DNA of 64,000 nucleotides, from the NCBI RefSeq assembly GCF_900108175.1, contig NZ_FNVO01000004.1, positions 372,001 to 436,000 on the forward strand, given 5' to 3'. Below the pieces are notes generated by a model. The model had not been told where the DNA came from. It ran no database searches and saw only the letters and a list, made by a program, of their open reading frames with translations. This DNA comes from Thermomonospora echinospora (GTDB lineage: Bacteria; Actinomycetota; Actinomycetes; Streptosporangiales; Streptosporangiaceae). How positions within the stretch are numbered: the first letter of the stretch is position 1; each line of letters starts with the position of its first letter. Of the stretch, positions 1 through 7,428 are shown in pieces. The translations under genes were made by a program, and so were the position numbers.

Positions 1-291
1 CCCGGCAACCGTCCACCCTTGCCCCAAAAACAACCCTCCGGCGGGGGCACTCCGGCTCCGGGAAGCCCAAACCGCACGGGCACCGGTGGCCGGTGGTGAG
101 GGCGGAAGCCCGGTCTTCCCGCCCACCGCCGTCCCAGGCGCAGCCGAGCAGACCAGGGCCAGGGCGCGAAGGTCGTTCGTCCAGTAGGGCGCTTCACCTT
201 CACGCCCTGGCCCCGGCCCGCTCCCCGAAGGGTGGGGCGACGGCAGACAGGAAGACCAGGGGAGGGGCCTCGTTGCGCGCGAGATCAGTTA
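1..291. other. Region without recognisable gene
   Basis: GC-rich sequence with only short overlapping frames that have no recognisable protein pattern or consistent codon bias. No RNA gene or repeat was seen. It may be part of the accessory segment that continues to about 1.3 kb. Confidence 0.4.
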
Positions 292-651
292 TCAGAGTTT
301 TCCCGGCTCTCGGCCAAGGGGGAAGGACCTGCCTGTGCTCCGAGCCCTCTCTCTCCAGAGCGACCATATCTTTCGCGCGATCCACACCAGCGCGATGATG
401 GCGACTTGCAGGGGGGATGCCGGCGTAAAGCGAAGACCGAAGAAGGCGACCGAGGTGAAACAGAACAAGAACCACAGCCCGAGGATGATTACGATCAGGT
501 GATCCGCAAGCTGCCTGCTGGGCCGTATGGGCCTCGATCTGAGCAGGTCCTGCACTCCCGCAAAGGTCATTGCCGCCCCGATCACGCCGATCACCGCGAT
601 TTGCAGATCAGCCCACACGGCGGAACCCCCTTGATCTTCAAAGAGCATCAT
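292..651 (-). CDS. Small three-helix membrane protein, hypothetical
   Basis: About 119 residues with three hydrophobic helices: near residues 12-32, 45-68 and 78-95. The last is followed by a basic Arg/Lys-rich tail. The ATG at 651 was chosen because a GAGGG/GGGCAGG purine stretch lies just upstream and because this ATG overlaps the TGA of the upstream frame (ATGA), a normal coupling arrangement. A TTG at 675 is an alternative start. Function unknown. Small membrane proteins of this kind are common among spread (Spd) genes of actinomycete conjugative elements, and a TraB-like fragment lies nearby, but no family match can be claimed. Confidence 0.5.
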   Translation of the reverse strand: MMLFEDQGGSAVWADLQIAVIGVIGAAMTFAGVQDLLRSRPIRPSRQLADHLIVIILGLWFLFCFTSVAFFGLRFTPASPLQVAIIALVWIARKIWSLWRERARSTGRSFPLGREPGKL

Positions 652-923
652 CCCGGACGCCTGCCCTCGCAGCAAGTAGTGCTCGCACGCAGCACGACGA
701 CCGGCCTTGACGGCAACACCGGCGAACGCCAGCGCACGCCGACAGGCGTCAGCAGCAGGTCATCAGCGCCATGGACACTGATCATCTTGACGCGGAAAAA
801 GCTGATAAAGATGCGGCCGACCGACCAAGGTATCTCACGGATATTCGCGAGATGATGCTCGGCCGCAGGCCGATAGCCGATGGCTTCGGTGCAGATCAGG
901 GTCAGGGAGGCGCTGTCAGCCAT
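648..923 (-). CDS. Hypothetical small ORF coupled to the membrane protein
   Basis: A 91-codon frame whose stop overlaps the start of the following membrane-protein gene by ATGA. Codon third positions are GC-rich in most of the frame, but no domain is recognised and there is no clear ribosome binding site before the ATG. The frame stays open upstream through the tRNA-Tyr fragment, so this may be the 3' part of a gene cut by recombination. It could also be noise. Confidence 0.28.
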   Translation of the reverse strand: MADSASLTLICTEAIGYRPAAEHHLANIREIPWSVGRIFISFFRVKMISVHGADDLLLTPVGVRWRSPVLPSRPVVVLRASTTCCEGRRPG

Positions 924-927
924 GGCG

Positions 928-979
928 CACTGTAAATCCGTCGGCTTAGCCTGCCCAGGTTCGAATCCTGGACCCGCCA
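928..979 (+). tRNA. tRNA-Tyr 3' fragment (probable attachment-site remnant)
   Basis: The sequence carries the 3' half of the anticodon arm with anticodon GTA (932-934), a type II variable region, a normal T arm with the GGTTCGAATCC loop, and the acceptor strand ACCCGCC at 972-978 with discriminator A979. The matching 5' acceptor strand GGCGGGT and a proper D arm are absent, and the anticodon stem has a mismatch. This is therefore not a complete tRNA. Integrative elements such as SLP1 insert into the 3' end of tRNA-Tyr and leave exactly such a copy at one end (family knowledge), so an att remnant is the best reading. Confidence 0.7.
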
Positions 980-984
980 CACCA

Positions 985-1263
985 CATCGAAAGGCCCCTG
1001 ACCAGGCGGGGCGCGTAGGGGGTGAACTCCGCCCCGCCTTTCAGACCGAAGCCCACCAAGGCCACCGGTTGCGGGGCCAGCACCTTGAGGATCGCGTTGG
1101 CCATGTTGGACTTGCCGGACTGCGTGGCCCCGGCGTTCAGCCAGTGCGGCACGGTGCGAAAGTCGATCACCCAATCGGACCCGTTCTCCAGCCTGCCCGG
1201 ACGCACGGGCAGCAGCTCCCCGGTCTCCGGCGTCACCGCCACCTCGGTGAGCGGGGCGCGCAC
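985..1263 (-). pseudogene. Truncated TraB/TraSA-type FtsK/SpoIIIE DNA translocase fragment
   Basis: The translated fragment contains a Walker A motif GATQSGKSN, preceded by a V-P-H segment and followed by QPVALVGFGLKGG and FTPYAPRL. This is the pattern of the motor domain in TraSA/TraB conjugative translocases of actinomycete integrative elements (family knowledge). Only about 90 residues remain: the N-terminal part before the Walker A region and the downstream Walker B part are missing. Homology stops just where the tRNA-Tyr fragment begins. In full-length form the protein would pump double-stranded DNA between mycelial cells. Confidence 0.72.
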
Positions 1264-1557
1264 GGCTCGGCCAGGGACCCAGGGGGCAGGAACGCTCGGG
1301 CAGGTATCGGCCGGTGGCTACGGATCAGAAGGCACCACTCACGTCTTATGAGGTGCCCATGTGTGGAGCGCCACCGGCCGGGATGGGGTTGCCGTCGTCC
1401 GTGGTGGCACAGGTGACCAGACCGGTCAGGAATCGAGAAGCGCCGGCCACCGAGCCACGCCTAGCGTGACTGCCATGGACAACACCATCCACGCGGGCTC
1501 CCGCTGGATCATGGTCGATCCTGTCGGCCATCGGTGCTGAGGGATGGTGAGACTGAC
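1264..1557. other. Region without recognisable gene
   Basis: No convincing coding frame. It may contain decayed sequence upstream of the TraB fragment and the promoter region of the next gene, but no clear sigma-A-type boxes were identified. Confidence 0.35.
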
Positions 1558-1569
1558 TGGAGGTAGCCG

Positions 1570-2037
1570 ATGACGACACAGAACCAGCAGGCGGGTAAGC
1601 GCAAGCCCGGTACGCCTGGAGCGTTCTCGCGGTGGATGCAGCAGAAGGCGAACGCCCGTGTGAACCGCAAGATCCGGCGTGGCCGCGGCAGCTTCATGGG
1701 CATGGACGTGCTGATCCTGCACACGGTGGGTCACCGGAGCGGGCAGCCGCGGCAGACGCCCGTGGCGTGGTTCGACGACGGTGAGGGCGCCTGGCTGATC
1801 GTCGCCTCGGGTGGGGGGAGCCTGCACCCGGACTGGTACGTCAACCTGATGGGGCACTCCGACCAGGCGTCGATCGAACTGCCCGGCCGCGACGCCGTAC
1901 CGGTGACGCCGCACGTCCTCGACGGCGCCGACCGTGAGCGGGCATGGCAGCGCATCACCGCCGCCCAGCCCCGCATCGCGAAGTACCAGAGCAAATCCGA
2001 CCGCGAATACCCGGTGATCCGACTCACCTTGCGGTGA
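1570..2037 (+). CDS. Deazaflavin (F420)-dependent nitroreductase-family oxidoreductase
   Basis: 155 residues, the usual length for the Ddn-like split beta-barrel family that uses F420H2 to reduce quinones or nitro compounds (family knowledge). Visible hallmarks are the VGHRSGQPR segment near residues 53-61, a glycine-rich VASGGGS near 75-82 and HPDWYVNL near 84-91. The N-terminal 35 residues are basic and may associate with membrane. GGAGG lies 7-8 bases before the ATG, which fixes the start. It stands alone, with no partner gene beside it. The actual substrate is not visible from sequence. Confidence 0.82.
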   Translation: MTTQNQQAGKRKPGTPGAFSRWMQQKANARVNRKIRRGRGSFMGMDVLILHTVGHRSGQPRQTPVAWFDDGEGAWLIVASGGGSLHPDWYVNLMGHSDQASIELPGRDAVPVTPHVLDGADRERAWQRITAAQPRIAKYQSKSDREYPVIRLTLR

Positions 2038-2240
2038 ATGCCTTCGGGCTGGCCGGACCTTTCTCGAACGGCCCCTGACCAAGGACGATCTGGCCGGGGG
2101 CCGTTCGCATGTGGTCCGGAGCACTCGCCCGCGCGGCAGAGTCTGCTGCACCGTTCCCTGCGCCACGTACCACCCGGCTGTACGCAGGCGTATGTCATCG
2201 GCCGTCGGGGTGTCGGTCTTCGGGGATAGGTTCCCCTCCC

Positions 2241-3482
2241 ATGACCATAATCGAGACGACCTTGACGTTCCCGGATCCCGTGCGGCCGAGGTTCTACCGC
2301 ATCAGGCTCGATGGCCGACGGCTGATCCGTACGGCGTGGAGCACGGGGAGGAGCCCCCGCGAGACCGTCAAGGAACTGGACGTCGACTACGATCACCAAG
2401 CCCATCAGGTCTTCGGAAGCCTCCGGGACAAGAAGATGCGCGAAGGCTTCTGCCGTGTCGCCGATGCCGCTGATGCGGCGCGCGGCGATGTGGTGCTGGA
2501 GTTTCTGGTGCCGAACCGCTGTCCCGCCGATGCATTCGACCTGTCACCGGACGGTCGCACCCTCGTGGTGGGGACGATGCTGAAAGAGGCGTACGGGGCT
2601 GAGATCCACTTGGTGGACGTTGCGACCGGCCGCCGCCGGCTGGTGCACGCCGAACCGCCGGGAAAGGGCCAGACGTTCCTGCACAGGGTGCTCTTTGACG
2701 CCGACGGCGAGCGGATCATCTACGCGCTCAACGGCGAGACCCGTCTGCTGGATCCGGCAAGCGGCCGGCACCAGGTCCTCGCTGCCTACCAGCAGTACAA
2801 GGACGCCCAGTTCAATCCGTTCCGCATGCGACCGGCGTGGAACCGCGACCACACCCGGTTGCTCGTCTTCGACCATGGCGACCGCGTCCGTGTACTCGAT
2901 CGAGAGTGGAACACCGTGTTCGAGACACATGCCGAAGCAACGCTGTTCGAGTGCTGGGACGGGGCGCTGTCGCCGTCTGGGCGGCTGCTCGCGCTGAGCC
3001 GGAGCAAGGGCAGGCAGTACGACGACTCCGACCCGATGGTCACTGAGATCGAGGTCTGGGACCTGGAGAAAGGCACTGTCCGCCAGCGGATTCCGATCCC
3101 GGTCGGCCAACCGGTGAACAAGGTCGGCTTCGACCCCACCGAGACCCTCGTGCTGGCCTGCCCGTGGTACGACGGCGGGCCGGGGGCCTACTCTCTCGAC
3201 ACGACCACGCTGGCCTGGCACTTCTCCGACCCCGTCCAGCCGGACCGCTGGGCGCTCTGCTACGGCTGGGACTATTCACCCGACGGTACGACGTTGGCCA
3301 TCGGACGACGGGCATGCACCGATGTCGTCGATACGGCCACCCGCGAGATCGATCCCGCGTTCAGGCAGTCCTGGCCCGAGACCGGCCTGACCGGCCGTAC
3401 CGAAAGAGTCAGGATCTCCGCCGACGGCACGCTGGTCGCCTCGGGAGGCGACTCCGGGCGAATCCTGATACGCAGGCTCTGA
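2241..3482 (+). CDS. WD40-like beta-propeller protein, hypothetical
   Basis: 413 residues if translated from the ATG at 2241, which begins MTIIETT; the same frame is open further upstream but with poor composition. Repeating blade-like segments carry the motif LSPDGRTLVVG, YSPDGTTLAIG and ISADGTLVASGG, ending in GRILIRRL, as in WD40 or YVTN propellers. No signal peptide or membrane helix is seen, so a cytosolic location is expected. Such propellers are usually protein-interaction platforms; no catalytic domain is attached. The ribosome binding site is weak. Codon use is slightly less GC-biased than in the core genes further right. Confidence 0.65.
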   Translation: MTIIETTLTFPDPVRPRFYRIRLDGRRLIRTAWSTGRSPRETVKELDVDYDHQAHQVFGSLRDKKMREGFCRVADAADAARGDVVLEFLVPNRCPADAFDLSPDGRTLVVGTMLKEAYGAEIHLVDVATGRRRLVHAEPPGKGQTFLHRVLFDADGERIIYALNGETRLLDPASGRHQVLAAYQQYKDAQFNPFRMRPAWNRDHTRLLVFDHGDRVRVLDREWNTVFETHAEATLFECWDGALSPSGRLLALSRSKGRQYDDSDPMVTEIEVWDLEKGTVRQRIPIPVGQPVNKVGFDPTETLVLACPWYDGGPGAYSLDTTTLAWHFSDPVQPDRWALCYGWDYSPDGTTLAIGRRACTDVVDTATREIDPAFRQSWPETGLTGRTERVRISADGTLVASGGDSGRILIRRL

Positions 3483-3727
3483 CACGAATACGGCCCCATG
3501 GCGAACTCCCGGACACACCGAGTCTCCGAGGGCGGCAACGAGCCGGAGGACACTGCCCCGCCTCGATGCGCCGTTGCGACTCCAGCACCACAGGGGCGTA
3601 CTCGGGAGGCTCGAACTCCAGGCTCGGCAACGCGACCCTGCCGGTCTGTCACCCTGAGCGCTCGGCCTGGATCGCCACTTTTTAGGACGGGTCGTAGGAA
3701 ACGCTGACGTCGAACTTCCCGTCGCGC
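3483..3727. other. Intergenic region with possible decayed coding remnants
   Basis: The minus strand shows a short protein-like frame, ERDGKFDVSVSYDPS ending at a TAA (about 3684-3730), in a different frame from the end of the LRR-like gene. A second stretch, LEFEPPEYAPVVLESQRR, lies near 3580-3625. Both look like pieces of protein C-termini but no complete gene is present. Confidence 0.35.
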
Positions 3728-4432
3728 TCAGCCGTCCTGTGACTCGTAGTGCGAAACGAGCTTTTCCCCGCTGCCCAGGTAGTAGATGTGGGTCACGCTG
3801 CCGTACCGCCCGGCGCGGAATGTCCGGTACTTATTGCGGCGTTGGGACGCCCGGTTGGTGGTCACGGTGTAAGCCCAGCAGGCGTTGATGGTGATCTCCT
3901 CCAGCCGCGTCCCAAGGATTTCGAAGTGGTTCGGACATGCCTCCGCGTAGTCCTCGTCAAGGAAGTACTGGAAGATCTTGAGCTGGGATTCAGGGGCGAC
4001 TGCCAGGGTGTCCGCCTTGACGTGGCAGTCGTCGAATTCGAGCTTCCTCAGCCGCTGCGCCTCGCCGACGGTGATCCGAGGGTCGCCGACATACTTCGAC
4101 TCCTGCAGCCGTAGGTCCTTCAGGACGGGGTGGGCGAACACCGAGCCGTTGAAGGTGACCCGCTTGACGTCCAGCGTCTTGAGGTTCGGACAGTGGGTCG
4201 CGAAGTCGACGCCTTGCAGGTCACCGTACTCGTAGAAGCGCGAGCCGGGACGTATCTTCAGGATGCGGAGCAACTCCCCGCGCTCGGTGAGAAAGCGTGC
4301 CATGCACTCGTATCCGGCCGCGTCGAGATCCATGGCGTGCAGGCTGACCGCTCCGGGTTCGACGCCGGCCACCGCGTCGAGAAGCGAGATGTTGCTCGGC
4401 GATACTCGGCGGGAGACGAGCTTGGGGGGCAT
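3728..4432 (-). CDS. Leucine-rich-repeat-like protein, hypothetical
   Basis: 234 residues beginning MPPKLVSRR, with GGAAGGA about 8 bases before the ATG. The middle (residues about 80-150) shows irregular repeats of the form CPNLKTLDVKRVTF, HPVLKDLRLQES and AQRLRKLEFDDCHV, the L-x-x-L-x-L spacing of leucine-rich repeats. The N-terminal 40 residues and the C-terminal 60 residues lie outside the repeats. No signal peptide is visible. Codon use is less GC-biased than the genes to the right, which fits an accessory origin. Likely a binding protein of unknown partner. Confidence 0.6.
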   Translation of the reverse strand: MPPKLVSRRVSPSNISLLDAVAGVEPGAVSLHAMDLDAAGYECMARFLTERGELLRILKIRPGSRFYEYGDLQGVDFATHCPNLKTLDVKRVTFNGSVFAHPVLKDLRLQESKYVGDPRITVGEAQRLRKLEFDDCHVKADTLAVAPESQLKIFQYFLDEDYAEACPNHFEILGTRLEEITINACWAYTVTTNRASQRRNKYRTFRAGRYGSVTHIYYLGSGEKLVSHYESQDG

Positions 4433-4914
4433 TCAGGTGTCCTTCCAGGTCGAGATCGACAGGCGCCGGCGAGTATCCCGTTCACATGCTGTGACGGCTT
4501 GCGTCAAGTGATGTGCCGCATTGCCTGAATCGCAATCCCTGGTTCGGCCAGGGCGATGGAAGCACTTGCCGGATCAGAGCCGGCAGCCGTCTTGATTCCT
4601 GGCAGTGCATACCAGGCAGGCCATGCTGCTTTTCCACGTGCTGTGCGGCTTACCCCGGCAGGCTGCTTTGGGCGATCGCCCATGGCCTCCGCTCATGGCT
4701 GGAGATCATGCCGTTCTTGCCGCGGTGGTGCCACAGCTTTGCGACAGTTGGACGGCGAACCGTGAGCTTGTCGATATGACCTGATCGGCGCGGAGTACAA
4801 GTCAGGGTCCGGGCGTGCCAGGAGGCCGGGAGCCACCGCCGGGAAATCCTCGTCGTCCCATCCGGGATCGGCCGGTCCGGTGGCCGTCGGCACCCGTACT
4901 CCTGTCTTCTCGGC
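4433..4914. other. Region without recognisable gene
   Basis: About 480 bases with lower GC content than the core region and no frame with recognisable domains. Frames on both strands are short and cysteine- or arginine-rich in the manner of chance ORFs. Confidence 0.4.
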
Positions 4915-5187
4915 TCAGGTGGGTGTCCGCCGTGTCGAGAGCTCCCGCGTGAACGCGATTACTCCGCCGACCACCATCCCGGCGTCCAAGACGACGACCG
5001 CCCACATCAAAGGCTTTTCCAGAGCATGCTCCACCAGGAGGGGCAGAAAGGCCGCGGCACTGATGAGGACCAGGACCTCCGCCGTCCGCTTCAAGGTTGC
5101 CGAGCCGGTGAGCTGGGCCAACATCCCGAGCATGATGCCCACCAGGCAGGCCGCCAGGAGGAAGACGAACAACCAGGCTCGCCACAT
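4915..5187 (-). CDS. Small integral membrane protein, hypothetical
   Basis: 90 residues from the ATG at 5187, chosen because AAGGAG lies 6 bases upstream. A GTG at 5202 in the same frame overlaps that ribosome binding site. Three hydrophobic helices are visible near residues 3-25, 37-56 and 62-80, followed by the short polar tail RELSTRRTPT. No known family was recognised. Confidence 0.6.
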   Translation of the reverse strand: MWRAWLFVFLLAACLVGIMLGMLAQLTGSATLKRTAEVLVLISAAAFLPLLVEHALEKPLMWAVVVLDAGMVVGGVIAFTRELSTRRTPT

Positions 5188-5393
5188 AGGCAGCTCCTTC
5201 ACTGCTGTCAGATCGGAATCCCCGGGTGCTACACCGGTAGAACCTAGGCTGTCTCATCGTGCCGGTGGAAGGGCCTCAGCAGTTCGGTCCGTGCCGGCTC
5301 ATGGGTGTTCGGGTCGGTACCCACCACAGAGAACCGATCGCCGCCGACCCGGCCTGACGTGGGACTCCGCCCGCTCGTCACCGGAGCGCGGGG

Positions 5394-5795
5394 TCAGGTC
5401 AGGCCGAGGCAGATCAGGAACGGGACGGGGATCAGCGTGGCCATGCCGAGCCAGGTCCCGAGCCGCCGTCCCTCGCGCCGCAGTGGCAGGAGCACGTCCA
5501 CGACGAGCACCAGTGCCAGCAGCGGCACTCCGGTAACGACCAGGAGGAACATGACGACAGGCGCGTGATCGAGAGTTGGGTAGTAACAGTTGGTCAACCC
5601 GGGTTTGGTCACGTCCGCGGGGCTCCTGCAATCCATCGGCAGGTACTCGGTCCACAGCCACCACGCCAGGTAGAGCGGAAGCATCGCGGGCACTCCCAGG
5701 GCGAGGTTGACCAGACCGGGCACCCGAAGGCCGCTCTTTGCACGACCGCCGCGATCGGTATCCGCCGAATCCGCCGAGGCGCCATGCCCGCCCAT
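5394..5795 (-). CDS. Small integral membrane protein, hypothetical
   Basis: 133 residues from the ATG at 5795, supported by GGGAGG 6 bases upstream; longer in-frame starts exist at 5831 and 5906 but without good binding sites. It has a polar N-terminus and three hydrophobic helices (near residues 30-50, 78-100 and 114-132). Two cysteines flank the loop after helix 1 (MDCRSPAD and TNCYYP), which could form a disulfide if exported. Function unknown. Confidence 0.55.
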   Translation of the reverse strand: MGGHGASADSADTDRGGRAKSGLRVPGLVNLALGVPAMLPLYLAWWLWTEYLPMDCRSPADVTKPGLTNCYYPTLDHAPVVMFLLVVTGVPLLALVLVVDVLLPLRREGRRLGTWLGMATLIPVPFLICLGLT

Positions 5796-6013
5796 CTCGC
5801 CTCCCGCTGTCCACGCCCTGTCCGTACGCATGCTCGGTTCAACGTAAGAGACGCGCCCGGCCGCCCCGGACGTTGCGACCTCACGTGACGCAGGTCGTAC
5901 GGCCACCAGGCCAGGGGAGAAGTGACCTGGCGCCGGGTGAACAGCCGGTGCCCTGGGCGGATGGGGATCATCCCTTCGCAGGGGGTGCCGCCATCCTGGA
6001 ATGGCGTTCTAGA

Positions 6014-7153
6014 ATGGGTCTCATGGATGCACAGGACTTCGCCGATGTGCTCGACGCGGCGCGCAGCTTTGTCCGTGAGCAGGTGATTCCTCGGGAGGAG
6101 GAGATCGAGGAGACCGACGCGATCCCCGAGGCGGTGCGGCAGACCGCGCGGGAGATGGGGCTGTTCGGTTACGCGCTGCCGGAGGAGTACGGCGGGCTGG
6201 GCCTGTCGCTGAGCGAGGAGGTGCGGCTGATGTTCGAGCTCGGCTACGCCAGCCCCGCGTTCCGCTCCATGTTCGGCACCAGCAACGGCATTGCCGGACA
6301 GGTGATCGTCAACGCCGGCACCGAGGAACAGAAGGCGCACTGGCTGCCCAGGCTGGCCGCCGGCGAGGTGATCGGCGCGTTCGCGCTGACCGAGGCGGAG
6401 GCCGGCTCGGACCCCAGCACACTGACCACCACGGCGACCAGGGACGGCGACGGCCACTACGTGATCGACGGGGCCAAGCGGTTCATCACCAACGCGCCCG
6501 AGGCCGACGTGTTCATGGTCTTCGCCCGTACCGGAGGGCCCGGCTCGCGCGGCATCTCCACGTTCATGGTCGGCAAGGACGCCCCCGGGCTGAGGATCGG
6601 CCCCACGGACGCCAAGATGGGCCAGCGCGGCGCGCACACCGCCGAGGTCTTCTTCGACGGCGTCCGGGTGCCGTCCACGGCGATGGTCGGGCCCGAGGGG
6701 ACCGGCTTCCGCACCGCCATGGCCTCGCTGGCGCACGGCCGGCTGAGCATCGCGGCGGTCTGCGTGGGCTTCGCCCAGCGCATCCTGGACGAGACCGTCG
6801 CCTATGCCCGGGAACGTGTCCAGGGCGGCCACAAGATCGGCGAGTACCAGCTCGTCCAGGGGCTGATCGCCGACTCCCAGACCGAGCTGTACGCCGGGCG
6901 CGCGATGGTGCTGGAGGCCGCCCGCGCCTACGACGCCGGGGAGGACACCAAGCTCGGCCCATCCTGCGCCAAGTACTTCTGTTCGGAGATGCTCGGCCGG
7001 GTCGCCGACCGGGCGGTGCAGGTCTTCGGGGGGATGGGCTACATGCGTGGGGTCGCCGTCGAGCGGTTCTACCGGGACGCCCGGGTGTTCCGCATCTATG
7101 AGGGAACCAGCCAGATCCAGCAGCTCGTGATCGCCCGGCGGCTGTTGGGCTGA
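6014..7153 (+). CDS. Acyl-CoA dehydrogenase
   Basis: 379 residues (376 if starting at the ATG at 6023), standard for FAD-dependent acyl-CoA dehydrogenases, which introduce the alpha-beta double bond in fatty-acid or branched-chain acyl-CoA oxidation. Visible signatures are LPEEYGGLGLS in the N-terminal helical domain, AFALTEAEAGSD (family signature 1), RFITNAP in the beta domain, the QVFGGMGYMR segment, and the C-terminal YRDARVFRIYEGTSQIQ. The glutamate of YEGTS is the usual catalytic base. No ribosome binding site is visible; TAGAAT at 6010-6015 could be a -10 box giving a leaderless mRNA from 6023. Followed by tRNA-Thr. Confidence 0.92.
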   Translation: MGLMDAQDFADVLDAARSFVREQVIPREEEIEETDAIPEAVRQTAREMGLFGYALPEEYGGLGLSLSEEVRLMFELGYASPAFRSMFGTSNGIAGQVIVNAGTEEQKAHWLPRLAAGEVIGAFALTEAEAGSDPSTLTTTATRDGDGHYVIDGAKRFITNAPEADVFMVFARTGGPGSRGISTFMVGKDAPGLRIGPTDAKMGQRGAHTAEVFFDGVRVPSTAMVGPEGTGFRTAMASLAHGRLSIAAVCVGFAQRILDETVAYARERVQGGHKIGEYQLVQGLIADSQTELYAGRAMVLEAARAYDAGEDTKLGPSCAKYFCSEMLGRVADRAVQVFGGMGYMRGVAVERFYRDARVFRIYEGTSQIQQLVIARRLLG

Positions 7154-7183
7154 TTCGATTTCGTATCCGGTGCGTGGGGCGTG

Positions 7184-7189
7184 TATGGT
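7184..7189 (+). promoter_or_regulatory. Possible -10 box for tRNA-Thr
   Basis: TATGGT sits 21 bases before the mature tRNA-Thr 5' end, the right distance for a short 5' leader. A -35 element at 7160-7165 (TTCGTA) is weak. Confidence 0.4.
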
Positions 7190-7210
7190 TTCACTGCGCG
7201 CTCGACGCAA

Positions 7211-7283
7211 GCCCCTTTAGCTCAGTCGGCAGAGCGTCTCCATGGTAAGGAGAAGGTCTACGGTTCGATTCCGTAAAGGGGCT
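7211..7283 (+). tRNA. tRNA-Thr (anticodon GGT)
   Basis: A complete 73-nt cloverleaf: acceptor stem GCCCCTT with AAGGGGC, D arm GCTC/GAGC, anticodon stem TCTCC/GGAGA with anticodon GGT at 7244-7246, T arm with GGTTCGATTCC, discriminator T. CCA is not encoded. It reads ACC and ACU codons. Confidence 0.96.
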
Positions 7284-7428
7284 CCACGCAGGACCTTCAC
7301 TTCGCAGGCCGTCTCCCGCAAGCCGGGAGGCGGCCTTCGTCGTAGCCCGCGCCCCCCGGTGATCGTCACAAGGTGCCCGGTCGTAGCCTTCCGTACGGAA
7401 GGGACGAAACGGGAGGTCACGGCAGGGA

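Noticed and set aside
898-979. A complete tRNA-Tyr
   Set aside because: The 5' acceptor strand and D arm do not pair with the 3' half; only four of seven acceptor positions could match, probably by chance.
4513-4779. Cys/Arg-rich plus-strand frame as a gene
   Set aside because: No ribosome binding site, no domain, and composition typical of chance frames.
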